Assembly (NCBI RefSeq): GCF_020860705.1
Contig: NZ_JAJBTT010000001.1
Coordinates: 62,001 to 126,000 of the forward strand
Reading direction: 5' to 3'
DNA: 64,000 nucleotides
From: Akkermansia sp.
Lineage (GTDB): Bacteria; Verrucomicrobiota; Verrucomicrobiia; Verrucomicrobiales; Akkermansiaceae
The translations under genes were made by a program, and so were the position numbers. Positions 25,263 through 33,214 of this stretch are shown piece by piece (position 1 is the stretch's first letter; the number at the start of each line of letters is the position of its first letter). Below the pieces are notes generated by a model. The model searched no databases and was not told the DNA's origin. It saw only the letters and a list, made by a program, of their open reading frames with translations.

Positions 25263-27773
25263 GTGACCCCTGACGACGACATAACCCTCTCTTCCCTCCG
25301 GCCCGGAGACCTGCGCCCCGAACTGCTGGCCCCCGCCGGGGACATGGACTGCGCCCGCGCCGCCGTAGCCAATGGCGCGGACGCCATCTACTTCGGCCTG
25401 GACCGTTTCAACGCCCGTCTGCGCGCGAACAATTTCACGCTGGATTCCCTGCCGGAATTGATGCGCTTTCTTCACGCGCACGGCGTGAGGGGATACGTGA
25501 CGATGAACACGCTCATCTTCACTTCCGAGCTGCCGGACGCCCTTGCGTACCTGGGCCATTTGAACGCCGCCGGCGTGGACGGCGTGATCGTGCAGGACAT
25601 CGGGCTTGCCCGCTGCCTGACGGAATGGGAGCGTCAGGATCCTGCCATGCAGCTGGAACTGCACGCCTCCACCCAAATGACGCTTACTTCCCCGGACGGC
25701 CTGGAATTCGTCTCCGGCTTTCTGGACCTGAAACAGGCCGTGCTGGCGCGTGAGCTGAGCCTGAAGGAGATTGAACAATGCGTACGGCATACGGACGTTC
25801 CCCTGGAAGTCTTCGTGCACGGAGCGCTCTGCGTGGCTTACTCCGGCCAGTGCCTCACGTCGGAGAGCCTGGGCCAGCGCAGCGCCAACAGGGGGGAATG
25901 CGCGCAGGCCTGCCGTTTGCCCTACGCCCTGATCGTAGACGGCAAACACGTTCCGCTGGGGGAAAGGCGCTATCTGCTCAGCCCGCAGGACCTGTGCGCC
26001 ATTGACCGCATTCCGGACCTGGTCCGCATGGGCGTAAAGAGCTACAAGATAGAGGGACGCCTGAAAAGCCCGGAATACGTGGCGGCGGTGACGGCGGCGT
26101 ACAGGAAGGCCCTGGACGCCGCCTGCGCCGGAATGCCCGTAGACAGGATGGTTACGGCACGCGACCGCTATGCACTGCAAATGGTATTTTCACGCGGCTT
26201 TTCCACCGGCTGGCTGGACGGCACGGACCACCCGCGCCTGACTCACGGCCGCCACGGCAAGAAGCGCGGCGCCTATGCAGGCGTCATCACAGGCTGCGGC
26301 CAAGGCTGGCTGGACATCAGGCCGGAGGGGAACGTTCCGCTCGCGCCCGGCGACGGCTTCGTGATTGACGCCGGGGAGGACCGCAACGAAGAACAGGGAG
26401 GCCGCATCTGGAAAGTGCAGAGGAACCGCCTCTTCTTCCACGGGAAAGCCTCCAGCATTGACTGGAACAGAGTCCGGCCGGGGCAAAAGCTCTGGAAAAC
26501 GGATGATCCGGCCCTGAATGCGGAACTGAAAAAGATGCGGGAACACCTGCCGGAAACCGCCATCCCCCTTCACTGGACATGCACCGGCTCCGTCGGGGAG
26601 CCTCTTACGGTCTCGTGCCCGGAATACGGTTGTTCCGTGCAATCCGCCCTCCCCCTCCAAACGGCGGAAAAACGGCCCCTGACTCCTGAAACGCTGGAAC
26701 AACAGCTCGGCAGGCTGGGAGGAACGGGGTTCCGCCTGGCCTCCTGTGAATGCCGCCTGCCGGAAGGCGTAATGCTCCCGCTGAGCATCCTCAACCAGAT
26801 GCGCCGCGCCCTGGTGGAACAGATTCAGACGGCCCGGAGGGAGAGGGAAGCCTCCGGCTCCCGCCGCCTTCCGGAACCGTTCACCCTTCCCGCGCTCCCG
26901 GCGGCCGCAGAAGCTCCGAACACGGCTCCTCTCCTGTCCGTGCTGTGCCGCAGGCCGGAACAGATACCTGCCGCCCTGGATGCCGGGGCGGACGCCGTCT
27001 ATCTGGATTTTGAAGACATCCGGGACTATGCGGCGGGGGTGGAAACCGTGCGGAAACATGGAAAAAGCGCGCCCGTCTTTCTGGCAACGCCGCGCATCCA
27101 GAAGCCGTCGGAAACCGGTTACTTCAAACTCATGGAACGGGCGGAACCGGACGGCGTCCTCATCCGCAACCTGGGCGCGGCCCAGTATTTCCGCCATGCC
27201 TCCCTGCGGCGCCTCGGGGATTTTTCCCTGAACGTCGCCAACCCTTACAGCGCAGCCATTTTAAAGGAACAGGGAAATCTGGAATACCTTACCATCTCCT
27301 ATGACCTGAATGCCGGGCAAGTGGCGGACCTTCTCCGGAACGCCCCTCCGGAATGGTTTGAACTGACCCTGCACCAGCACATGCCCATGTTCCATATGGA
27401 GCACTGCGTATTCTGCACTTTCCTGTCAGAAGGCACCAACTATAAAAACTGCGGACGCCCCTGTGAACAATACCAGGTGCAGCTGCGGGACCGCGTGGGC
27501 CAGCTCCATCCCCTGCTGGCGGACGCAGGCTGCCGGAACACCCTGTTCAACGGACGCGCCCAGACGGGAGCCGGCTTTTTCCGGGACTTCCGCCGCCTGG
27601 GCCTTTTCCGCTTCCGCCTGGAACTGCTGGATGACTCTCCGGATAAAGTGAGCCTTCTGGTGTCCCGCTACCGGGGCCTCATGGACGGCTCCTGCACCGC
27701 GGGCCGCCTCATCCGGGAACTGGATGTCGCAGAACAGCTGGGCACCACGGAAGGCACGCTGCGGCCCCGATAG
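25263..27773 (+). CDS. U32 peptidase-family protein, RlhA (YdcP)-like, with second C-terminal U32-like half
   Basis: The start is GTG 25263; 836 residues. The N-terminal half is a U32 barrel: ELLAPAGDMDCARAAVANGA, YFGLDRFNARLRANNF, the hallmark VFVHGALCVAYSGQC, and the cysteine pair in R-G-E-C-A-Q-A-C-R-L. The middle (about 370-520) is a collagenase-associated DUF3656-type region. A second U32-like half starts near residue 560, where AALDAGADAVYLDFEDI repeats the opening motif, and ends in a cysteine cluster C-V-F-C followed by C-G-R-P-C. E. coli RlhA uses such a protein for 23S rRNA C2501 hydroxylation, which is the best functional guess; peptidase activity is doubtful. Confidence 0.85.
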   Translation: MTPDDDITLSSLRPGDLRPELLAPAGDMDCARAAVANGADAIYFGLDRFNARLRANNFTLDSLPELMRFLHAHGVRGYVTMNTLIFTSELPDALAYLGHLNAAGVDGVIVQDIGLARCLTEWERQDPAMQLELHASTQMTLTSPDGLEFVSGFLDLKQAVLARELSLKEIEQCVRHTDVPLEVFVHGALCVAYSGQCLTSESLGQRSANRGECAQACRLPYALIVDGKHVPLGERRYLLSPQDLCAIDRIPDLVRMGVKSYKIEGRLKSPEYVAAVTAAYRKALDAACAGMPVDRMVTARDRYALQMVFSRGFSTGWLDGTDHPRLTHGRHGKKRGAYAGVITGCGQGWLDIRPEGNVPLAPGDGFVIDAGEDRNEEQGGRIWKVQRNRLFFHGKASSIDWNRVRPGQKLWKTDDPALNAELKKMREHLPETAIPLHWTCTGSVGEPLTVSCPEYGCSVQSALPLQTAEKRPLTPETLEQQLGRLGGTGFRLASCECRLPEGVMLPLSILNQMRRALVEQIQTARREREASGSRRLPEPFTLPALPAAAEAPNTAPLLSVLCRRPEQIPAALDAGADAVYLDFEDIRDYAAGVETVRKHGKSAPVFLATPRIQKPSETGYFKLMERAEPDGVLIRNLGAAQYFRHASLRRLGDFSLNVANPYSAAILKEQGNLEYLTISYDLNAGQVADLLRNAPPEWFELTLHQHMPMFHMEHCVFCTFLSEGTNYKNCGRPCEQYQVQLRDRVGQLHPLLADAGCRNTLFNGRAQTGAGFFRDFRRLGLFRFRLELLDDSPDKVSLLVSRYRGLMDGSCTAGRLIRELDVAEQLGTTEGTLRPR

Positions 27774-27901
27774 CGAAGGCTGGCCCCCCGGAAAGCGGAA
27801 GAATGGACAACATGCACCGCCCGCGCCTTGAAGCAGTGTAAAAACCGTCTTATGATGGCATTAATGGGAATGGAAAACTCCTTTCCCGGAACTTTTGCAG
27901 T

Positions 27902-30202
27902 ATGAATACTCCCTTGAAAGACCGCCTGCTCCGTCACATGGAAGACGGGCATTATGAACCCCAGAGCAAGTCCGAACTGGCGCGGGCCCTGAACGTGGAT
28001 TCCCGGCAGAAGCTGGATTTCCGCGCCCTGGTGGACCAATTGGAGGAGGAAGGCAGGCTCGTGCGCCTGCAAAAGGGAAGATATGCCCTGAAGAGGGAAC
28101 GCCAACACTTGGTGCACGGCATGATACGCATCCTGCGTTCCGGCAAGATTCTTTTTCTCCCTAAAAAGGGGGACCCCGCCGCAGCGGCCCTGGGATGGGA
28201 CCTGGACGCCATCCCGGAACTGGAGCTCAAGCCCAATCACCTGGGAACCGCCCTGGACGGAGACCGGGTGGCTGTGCGCGTGGAGCGCAAGGCGCAGGCC
28301 AGGGGACGGAGGAACGTCCGCAGGCATCGCTTCTCTTCTCCGGATACAGGCATGAAAGCGCGGGTGGAGGAAGTGACGGAACGCGCCCGGTCCCGATGGC
28401 TGGGCGTTTTCCGCGCCGGGAAGGGCAAGCTGGGCCGCGTAATGGGGGACGGCGTTGGCTCCCCGGAATATATTGAACTGGTGGAAAAGCCTGCCATGGA
28501 GGTACTTCCGGGGCAGCTGGTTTCCGTGGAACCCGTGTCCCGCGGAGAAGAAAAGAAGAGCCCCCGCGGAAAAATCGTGGAAGTGCTCGGCTACCCGGAC
28601 GATCCTCATGTGGACATGGAGTCCGTCATTCGGAAGTATGACCTGCCTGTGGAATTCCCCGCCTCCGTGCTCCGGGAGCTGGAGAGCCTTCCCCAGGATC
28701 CTTCCTCCGGGGAGCTCGCCCGCCGGGAGGACTGGACGGACCGCACCGTCATCACCATTGACCCGGCAAGCGCCAAGGATTTTGACGACGCCATCTCCAT
28801 TAAAGCCACTCCGGAGGGCTGGACGCTGGCCGTCCACATTGCGGACGTCTCCCACTTCGTGAAGTCCGGAGGCGCACTGGATGAGGAAGCCCTGCGCCGC
28901 GGCAACTCCACCTACCTGCCGGACCGCGTTCTTCCCATGCTGCCTCCCCGCCTCTCCGACGATTTGTGCAGCCTGCGGCCGGACGTCGTCCGTCTGACCA
29001 AGGTATGCGAAATGAAGTTTGATAAAAAGGGAAAGATGCTGCACGCCCGCTTTGCAGACGCGTTCATCCGCAGCAAGGCGCGCCTGACCTACCAGGAAGC
29101 CTTCACCATGATCAAGGGCCATGACAAGGGAAAGGTTCCCTCCATGGTCCGGGAAGCGTGGAAACTGGCCTCCATCCTGCGCCGCAACCGCTATGCCAAG
29201 GGAGCCCTGGATCTGGACTTCCCGGAAGTGCGCGCCGTCATGGACAAGGACGGCCGCGTGACGGACATCATCACGGAAGAGTATGATGAGAGCCACCAGC
29301 TGATTGAAGAATGCATGCTGGCCGCCAATGAGGCCGTAGCCCTGACGCTGAAAAACAAAAATCGCCCCACCATCTACCGCGTTCATGAAGAACCGGACTC
29401 CGCCAAGCTCTTTGAATTCGGCCAGCTGTGCAAGCTGTACGGCCACTCCGTCCACGACATCAGCCAGCGCCAGTACCTGAATGAGCTGATGAAGTCCATC
29501 AAGGGCTCCCCGGACGAGCAGTTGCTCAAGCTGGCGCTCCTGAAAAGCCTGATGCGGGCCAGGTACGACACGGAGCCCCTGGGCCATTACGGCCTGGCCA
29601 CTTCCAATTACTGCCATTTCACCAGCCCCATCCGCCGCTATGCGGACCTGGTGGTGCACCGTTCCCTGAATCCCCTGCTGGCCAATCCCCCCAAGGGGGC
29701 CAAAGGCGCCGGCAGCGTGGGCAGGCTGGAGGAAGATGCGGAACATATTTCCGAGACGGAACGCACGTCCGCCAGTGCGGAAAAAGACGCCAACCGGATG
29801 AAGCTCTTTGAATGGCTGGAAGGCCAGTGTTACGCGGACCATCCGGAAGTGCACGAGGCCCTGGTGACGGAAACGCGCCATTTCGGCGTGCTGCTGGAAA
29901 TCCCTCGCCTCCAGATCAAGGGACTGATCAAGCCGGACAAACTCCCCGGCGGCCGCTGGGTATACGAGGCGTTTGCCAACCGCTGGAAGAGCGATCACGG
30001 TTCCGTGCTGTGCGCAGGATTGCGCGTTCCCGTCATTCCCGTAAAAGTGGACAGGGAGCAGCAATGGGCGGATTTCGCCATCGCATCCCAGGAAAAATGG
30101 CAGCAGCCTAAAAGGCAGCAGCCCAAAAAGACGGCCGTGACCGGCAGAAAGGAAGGCAGGAAAGAAAAACATGCTCCCGGACGCCAGCGGCGGACCCGCT
30201 GA
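27902..30202 (+). CDS. rnr: Ribonuclease R
   Basis: A 766-residue 3'-5' exoribonuclease of the RNase II/R family. An N-terminal winged-helix-like domain (about 1-65) is followed by cold-shock OB folds, the catalytic RNB domain with DPASAKDFDDAISI and HIADVSHFV, and SPIRRYADLVVHR near its end. An S1-type domain occupies about 640-730, and a Lys/Arg-rich tail (KRQQPKKTAVTGRKEG) follows, as in RNase R but not RNase II. It degrades structured RNA and acts in rRNA quality control. It starts 128 bp after the U32 gene. Confidence 0.93.
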   Translation: MNTPLKDRLLRHMEDGHYEPQSKSELARALNVDSRQKLDFRALVDQLEEEGRLVRLQKGRYALKRERQHLVHGMIRILRSGKILFLPKKGDPAAAALGWDLDAIPELELKPNHLGTALDGDRVAVRVERKAQARGRRNVRRHRFSSPDTGMKARVEEVTERARSRWLGVFRAGKGKLGRVMGDGVGSPEYIELVEKPAMEVLPGQLVSVEPVSRGEEKKSPRGKIVEVLGYPDDPHVDMESVIRKYDLPVEFPASVLRELESLPQDPSSGELARREDWTDRTVITIDPASAKDFDDAISIKATPEGWTLAVHIADVSHFVKSGGALDEEALRRGNSTYLPDRVLPMLPPRLSDDLCSLRPDVVRLTKVCEMKFDKKGKMLHARFADAFIRSKARLTYQEAFTMIKGHDKGKVPSMVREAWKLASILRRNRYAKGALDLDFPEVRAVMDKDGRVTDIITEEYDESHQLIEECMLAANEAVALTLKNKNRPTIYRVHEEPDSAKLFEFGQLCKLYGHSVHDISQRQYLNELMKSIKGSPDEQLLKLALLKSLMRARYDTEPLGHYGLATSNYCHFTSPIRRYADLVVHRSLNPLLANPPKGAKGAGSVGRLEEDAEHISETERTSASAEKDANRMKLFEWLEGQCYADHPEVHEALVTETRHFGVLLEIPRLQIKGLIKPDKLPGGRWVYEAFANRWKSDHGSVLCAGLRVPVIPVKVDREQQWADFAIASQEKWQQPKRQQPKKTAVTGRKEGRKEKHAPGRQRRTR

Positions 30203-30298
30203 CGGCACACGGACGAATGTAGAAAGGTGCCGGAGGGTCCGTCAACGGCGGTTTTCCTTGCAGCAGAATCAAATCCGGACTTTTCCACCAAAATTTTC

Positions 30299-30328
30299 TT
30301 GAAGCAAAATCCCCTTTTCATCTATAGA
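30299..30328 (+). promoter_or_regulatory. Candidate promoter for a small RNA or cupin leader
   Basis: TTGAAG (30299-30304) and TATAGA (30323-30328) are 18 bp apart. The predicted start is near 30335, about 170 bp before the cupin gene and about 90 bp before a strong terminator. Confidence 0.45.
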
Positions 30329-30334
30329 ATGGCT

Positions 30335-30452
30335 GCTGTTTACTTGTGAATCCGACCCCACGCCTATGAAATCAGGACGTTGAACCCGTAAGCAGGCGCT
30401 ATGTGAATGCTGAATGCCAAGGTCCGCTCCAGGGTCCGGAGCGGGCCTTTTT
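30335..30452 (+). ncRNA. Candidate small RNA or attenuated leader, family unknown
   Basis: A promoter-like element precedes a roughly 118-nt stretch lacking any convincing coding frame. Its interior can form a CGCCT/AGGCG stem (30361-30365 with 30393-30397). It ends in a terminator hairpin. Very short start-to-stop frames such as ATG-AAA-TCA-GGA-CGT-TGA (30366-30383) occur, so a leader peptide is an alternative. I could not match it to a known riboswitch or 6S RNA. Confidence 0.35.
30421..30452 (+). terminator. Rho-independent terminator upstream of the cupin gene
   Basis: A 10-bp stem with one G-T wobble (30421-30430 with 30438-30447) is followed by TTTTT (30448-30452). Confidence 0.75.
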
Positions 30453-30507
30453 CCCGGAAGCCTGTCATGACGAAAGCGGAGAGGGGAAATAAGCGTGTCC
30501 AACCTGT

Positions 30508-30846
30508 ATGACCGCCATTCAGCATATCCCCGAACGGACGCCTTTCAATTACGCCGACCTGATCGAATACCGCGAGGAACAAATCACCAGTCTGGCCCTG
30601 GTGCGCTCCAAGGGCGTCAATATGACCATTCTGGCGTTTGACGACGAGCAGCTTCTTCCCACCCACCAGACGCCCGGCCCCGCCCTGGTGCAGATCCTGG
30701 ACGGAACGGCGTACTTCACCGTAGGCAATGAAGAGATTAACCTGACGCAAGGCAGGACGCTGCTGATCCCGGCTGGAGTTCCTCATTCCGTCATCGCCCA
30801 GGAACGGTTCAAGATGCTGGTCACCTCCATCCTGCCGCTGGACTGA
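30508..30846 (+). CDS. Small single-domain cupin protein
   Basis: A 112-residue cytoplasmic cupin. The conserved strands are visible as THQTPGPALVQILDGTAYFTV and the second motif GRTLLIPAGVPHSV, so two of the usual histidine metal ligands (in T-H-Q and P-H-S) are present; the Glu of motif 1 is not obvious. Similar proteins are often annotated only as cupin-domain proteins, and no specific substrate can be named. It lies alone between a terminator-bounded leader and the convergent pbpC. Confidence 0.75.
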   Translation: MTAIQHIPERTPFNYADLIEYREEQITSLALVRSKGVNMTILAFDDEQLLPTHQTPGPALVQILDGTAYFTVGNEEINLTQGRTLLIPAGVPHSVIAQERFKMLVTSILPLD

Positions 30847-30897
30847 ACAGAGGACGCCGGGTTTCGGGCATTCCGGAGGAAAAATCCCGGTCCGTTC

Positions 30898-33198
30898 CTA
30901 CAATTCCCTGACGGTGATGGATGAACTCTGTTCCAGATTCAGTTCCGGATGGCGTACGGTGATAACGTGCACGCCCGGTTCCAGCAGGACGGAAGCCTCT
31001 TCTCCATATTGCACGATGGACAGGGTGGAGGACGACCAGACCGCTCCCGCCGGCAGATTGGAGCGCAGTTTAAGGCGGCGCGCCTTTCCGGGCATTTCCG
31101 GATCCAGAACCAGGCGCGAGCCGTCAGCCGGAACCAGGATGCGCGGGGATTCCCCGGACCACGCCGCCGGAAGCAGGCAATAAGCGTCCGCCGCCGTACA
31201 GGAAGGGCCGGTAAACCATTCCGTATAACGGCTGTCCAGATATGCACGCCCCGCCGCATCATAATCCGCAGGGGTGGCCTCCTGCGGCATCGTTTCCAGG
31301 GAAGTCCATTCCTCCCGGAGATGGGCCCGGGGCAGAGGCAGCGCGCCCGCCCGTTTCCCCGTACGCGCGTCTATGAGGATGCGGACCATGCCGGGGACGG
31401 CCTGAGGAAAGGAAGGAGTGCGGTCCCGGTGGGCCAGCCTCATAACCTCTGCAAAAATGGGTGCGGCGCCCTCCATGCCTCCCACCTGCTTCATGGGGGA
31501 AGCGTCAAAATTGCCCACCCAGACGCCGACCGTGATTTCACGGGTGAAGCCCATGCACCAGTTGTCGCGGAAATCGGAAGAAGTGCCCGTCTTGCAGGCA
31601 TACCGGAAAGGCAGGTTCATCAGTTCCTCATCGCCGAACGCCGCCATCCGGGCTTCCCGGTCCGCCAGAATATCCGCCACCATGAAGCAAGCCTCCGCAG
31701 GCAGCACGGGCCGTTCCGGGGCGGAAACGCCATGCTCCAGTTTCAGGGGGAGGAAGGCCCCCCCGCGCGCCAGACAGGCATAGGCGCCCGTCAAATCTCT
31801 CAAGGTTACCTCCGCATTGCCGATGGCCAGCCCCAGCCCGTAATGCGCGGCGTCTCCCCAGATCCCCCGGATGCCCAGGTTTTTCAGCAGTTTCAGCAGC
31901 CGCGACGTACCGCCGAAGGTATCCAGCGCCCTCATGGCGGGAATATTCTGGGAGCAGGCCAGCGCCTGCCGGATGGAAATGGGCCCCATGTAGGATTTGT
32001 TGTAATTCTGCGGGGCTTCCAGTCCGTGTGCGCTCCGGTACGTGGTGGGAACGTCCGGCAGGACGGTTCCGGGATAGGCACCCAGGACAAACGCCTGGGC
32101 GTACACGAAAGGCTTCAGGGCGGATCCGGGGGAGCGCAGCAGGGAAGTCCCGTCCAGCAGGCCGCCAACAGGATGGTTCCGGTTGGCGGATCCGACCAGG
32201 CAGAGGATATTTCCCGTAGCGTTTTCCACCACGACTACGGCGGCCTGCGTCACATGATGGCCTTTCAGGCGGTCCAGTTCCCGCTTTACGATTTCCTGCG
32301 CGCCGCGCTGCAGGGAGGCGTCCAGAGTCGTCCGCACTTCCCCCGTACGCCCGGCATGCGCCAGCGCGGCCGTCACATGTGGGGCCAGCGGCAGCCGTTC
32401 TTCTTCCGTTCCCGCGCTGAACAGGGGCTCCTGCAAAGCCCGGTTCACCATGTCGGCGGGAAACATGCCTTCCTCCCTCATCCGGCGCAGCACACGGTTC
32501 CGCCGTTCCAGCGCACGTTCCGGATGCCGGAGGGGATTCAGGTAGGACGGCCCCTGCGGCAGACCCGCCAGCAGGGCGCACTCCGCCAGAGACAGGCGGG
32601 CCATTTCCCGGCCAAAGTAAAAACGCGCCGCGGCGGCAGGCCCCCGGCGCAAATTGCCGTAATCCAGACGGTTGAAATAGGCTTCCAGAATTTCCTCCTT
32701 GCTCATGCTCATCTCCATGCGCCGCGCCTGGAAAAACTCCCTGGCCTTGGCAGGCAGGCTCCTGGGAACGGGAGGATTGGCATTCTTGGCAAGCTGCTGG
32801 GTGATGGTGGACGCACCGGATACCACCTCCCCGCCAGCGGCGTTCTCCGTCACGGCACGGGCCAACGCCAGGAAATCCGCTCCCCCGTGGCTGAAAAAGC
32901 GTTTATCTTCCGCCGCCAGGGTGGCTTTAAGCAGCATGTCCGGCACCTCCCGGAGCCGGACGGGCTCCGTATGGTAATAATCCGGCCCCGGCAACGTGGC
33001 GATTCTTCCGCCGTCCCTGTCCAGAACCAGGGCGCCCCGCTCTTCCGGATGGAGCAGTCCTTCCGGCAGGGGAACCAGCCAGGGCACGGCATACCATGCA
33101 AGCAGCCATGCGGCGGCCAGCCCTCCCACAGCCCAAAGAAGGTTTTTCCGTTTAAAAAGCCTTTTGAAAAACGCCTTGATCATGGATCTCCGCTGCAT
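30898..33198 (-). CDS. pbpC: Penicillin-binding protein 1C (bifunctional glycosyltransferase/transpeptidase)
   Basis: A 766-residue class A PBP. After a basic N-terminus and one membrane helix (about 20-42), the GT51 domain shows LAAEDKRFFSHGGAD and V-S-G-A-S-T-I-T-Q-Q-L-A-K-N. The transpeptidase contains S-A-L-K (Ser359), S-Q-N in ALACSQNIPA, and K-T-G-T-S-S. The C-terminal 90 residues form the beta-rich domain found in PBP1C. The start may be M15 (33156) rather than M1. The alpha-2-macroglobulin gene ends 16 bp upstream, the classic pairing in which the inhibitor guards the periplasm when the cell wall is breached. Confidence 0.92.
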   Translation of the reverse strand: MQRRSMIKAFFKRLFKRKNLLWAVGGLAAAWLLAWYAVPWLVPLPEGLLHPEERGALVLDRDGGRIATLPGPDYYHTEPVRLREVPDMLLKATLAAEDKRFFSHGGADFLALARAVTENAAGGEVVSGASTITQQLAKNANPPVPRSLPAKAREFFQARRMEMSMSKEEILEAYFNRLDYGNLRRGPAAAARFYFGREMARLSLAECALLAGLPQGPSYLNPLRHPERALERRNRVLRRMREEGMFPADMVNRALQEPLFSAGTEEERLPLAPHVTAALAHAGRTGEVRTTLDASLQRGAQEIVKRELDRLKGHHVTQAAVVVVENATGNILCLVGSANRNHPVGGLLDGTSLLRSPGSALKPFVYAQAFVLGAYPGTVLPDVPTTYRSAHGLEAPQNYNKSYMGPISIRQALACSQNIPAMRALDTFGGTSRLLKLLKNLGIRGIWGDAAHYGLGLAIGNAEVTLRDLTGAYACLARGGAFLPLKLEHGVSAPERPVLPAEACFMVADILADREARMAAFGDEELMNLPFRYACKTGTSSDFRDNWCMGFTREITVGVWVGNFDASPMKQVGGMEGAAPIFAEVMRLAHRDRTPSFPQAVPGMVRILIDARTGKRAGALPLPRAHLREEWTSLETMPQEATPADYDAAGRAYLDSRYTEWFTGPSCTAADAYCLLPAAWSGESPRILVPADGSRLVLDPEMPGKARRLKLRSNLPAGAVWSSSTLSIVQYGEEASVLLEPGVHVITVRHPELNLEQSSSITVREL

Positions 33199-33214
33199 CG
33201 TGAAAACGCGGCCG

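Larger units (their letters stand above)
30203..30507 (+). other. Intergenic stretch between rnr and the cupin gene
   Basis: No plausible gene is visible. Just after rnr, TGACGG (30200-30205) and CCGTCA (30238-30243) form an inverted repeat that may end the rnr transcript. A promoter-like pair and a strong terminator downstream enclose a candidate RNA, described separately. Confidence 0.6.

Noticed and set aside
27668..30208. 846-codon frame antisense to rnr
   Set aside because: No motifs; extends through both rnr and the U32 end, typical of third-position GC shadow.
30335..30452. 6S RNA or a known riboswitch in this leader
   Set aside because: No long closing stem pairing both ends and no recognisable aptamer core; left as unknown small RNA.
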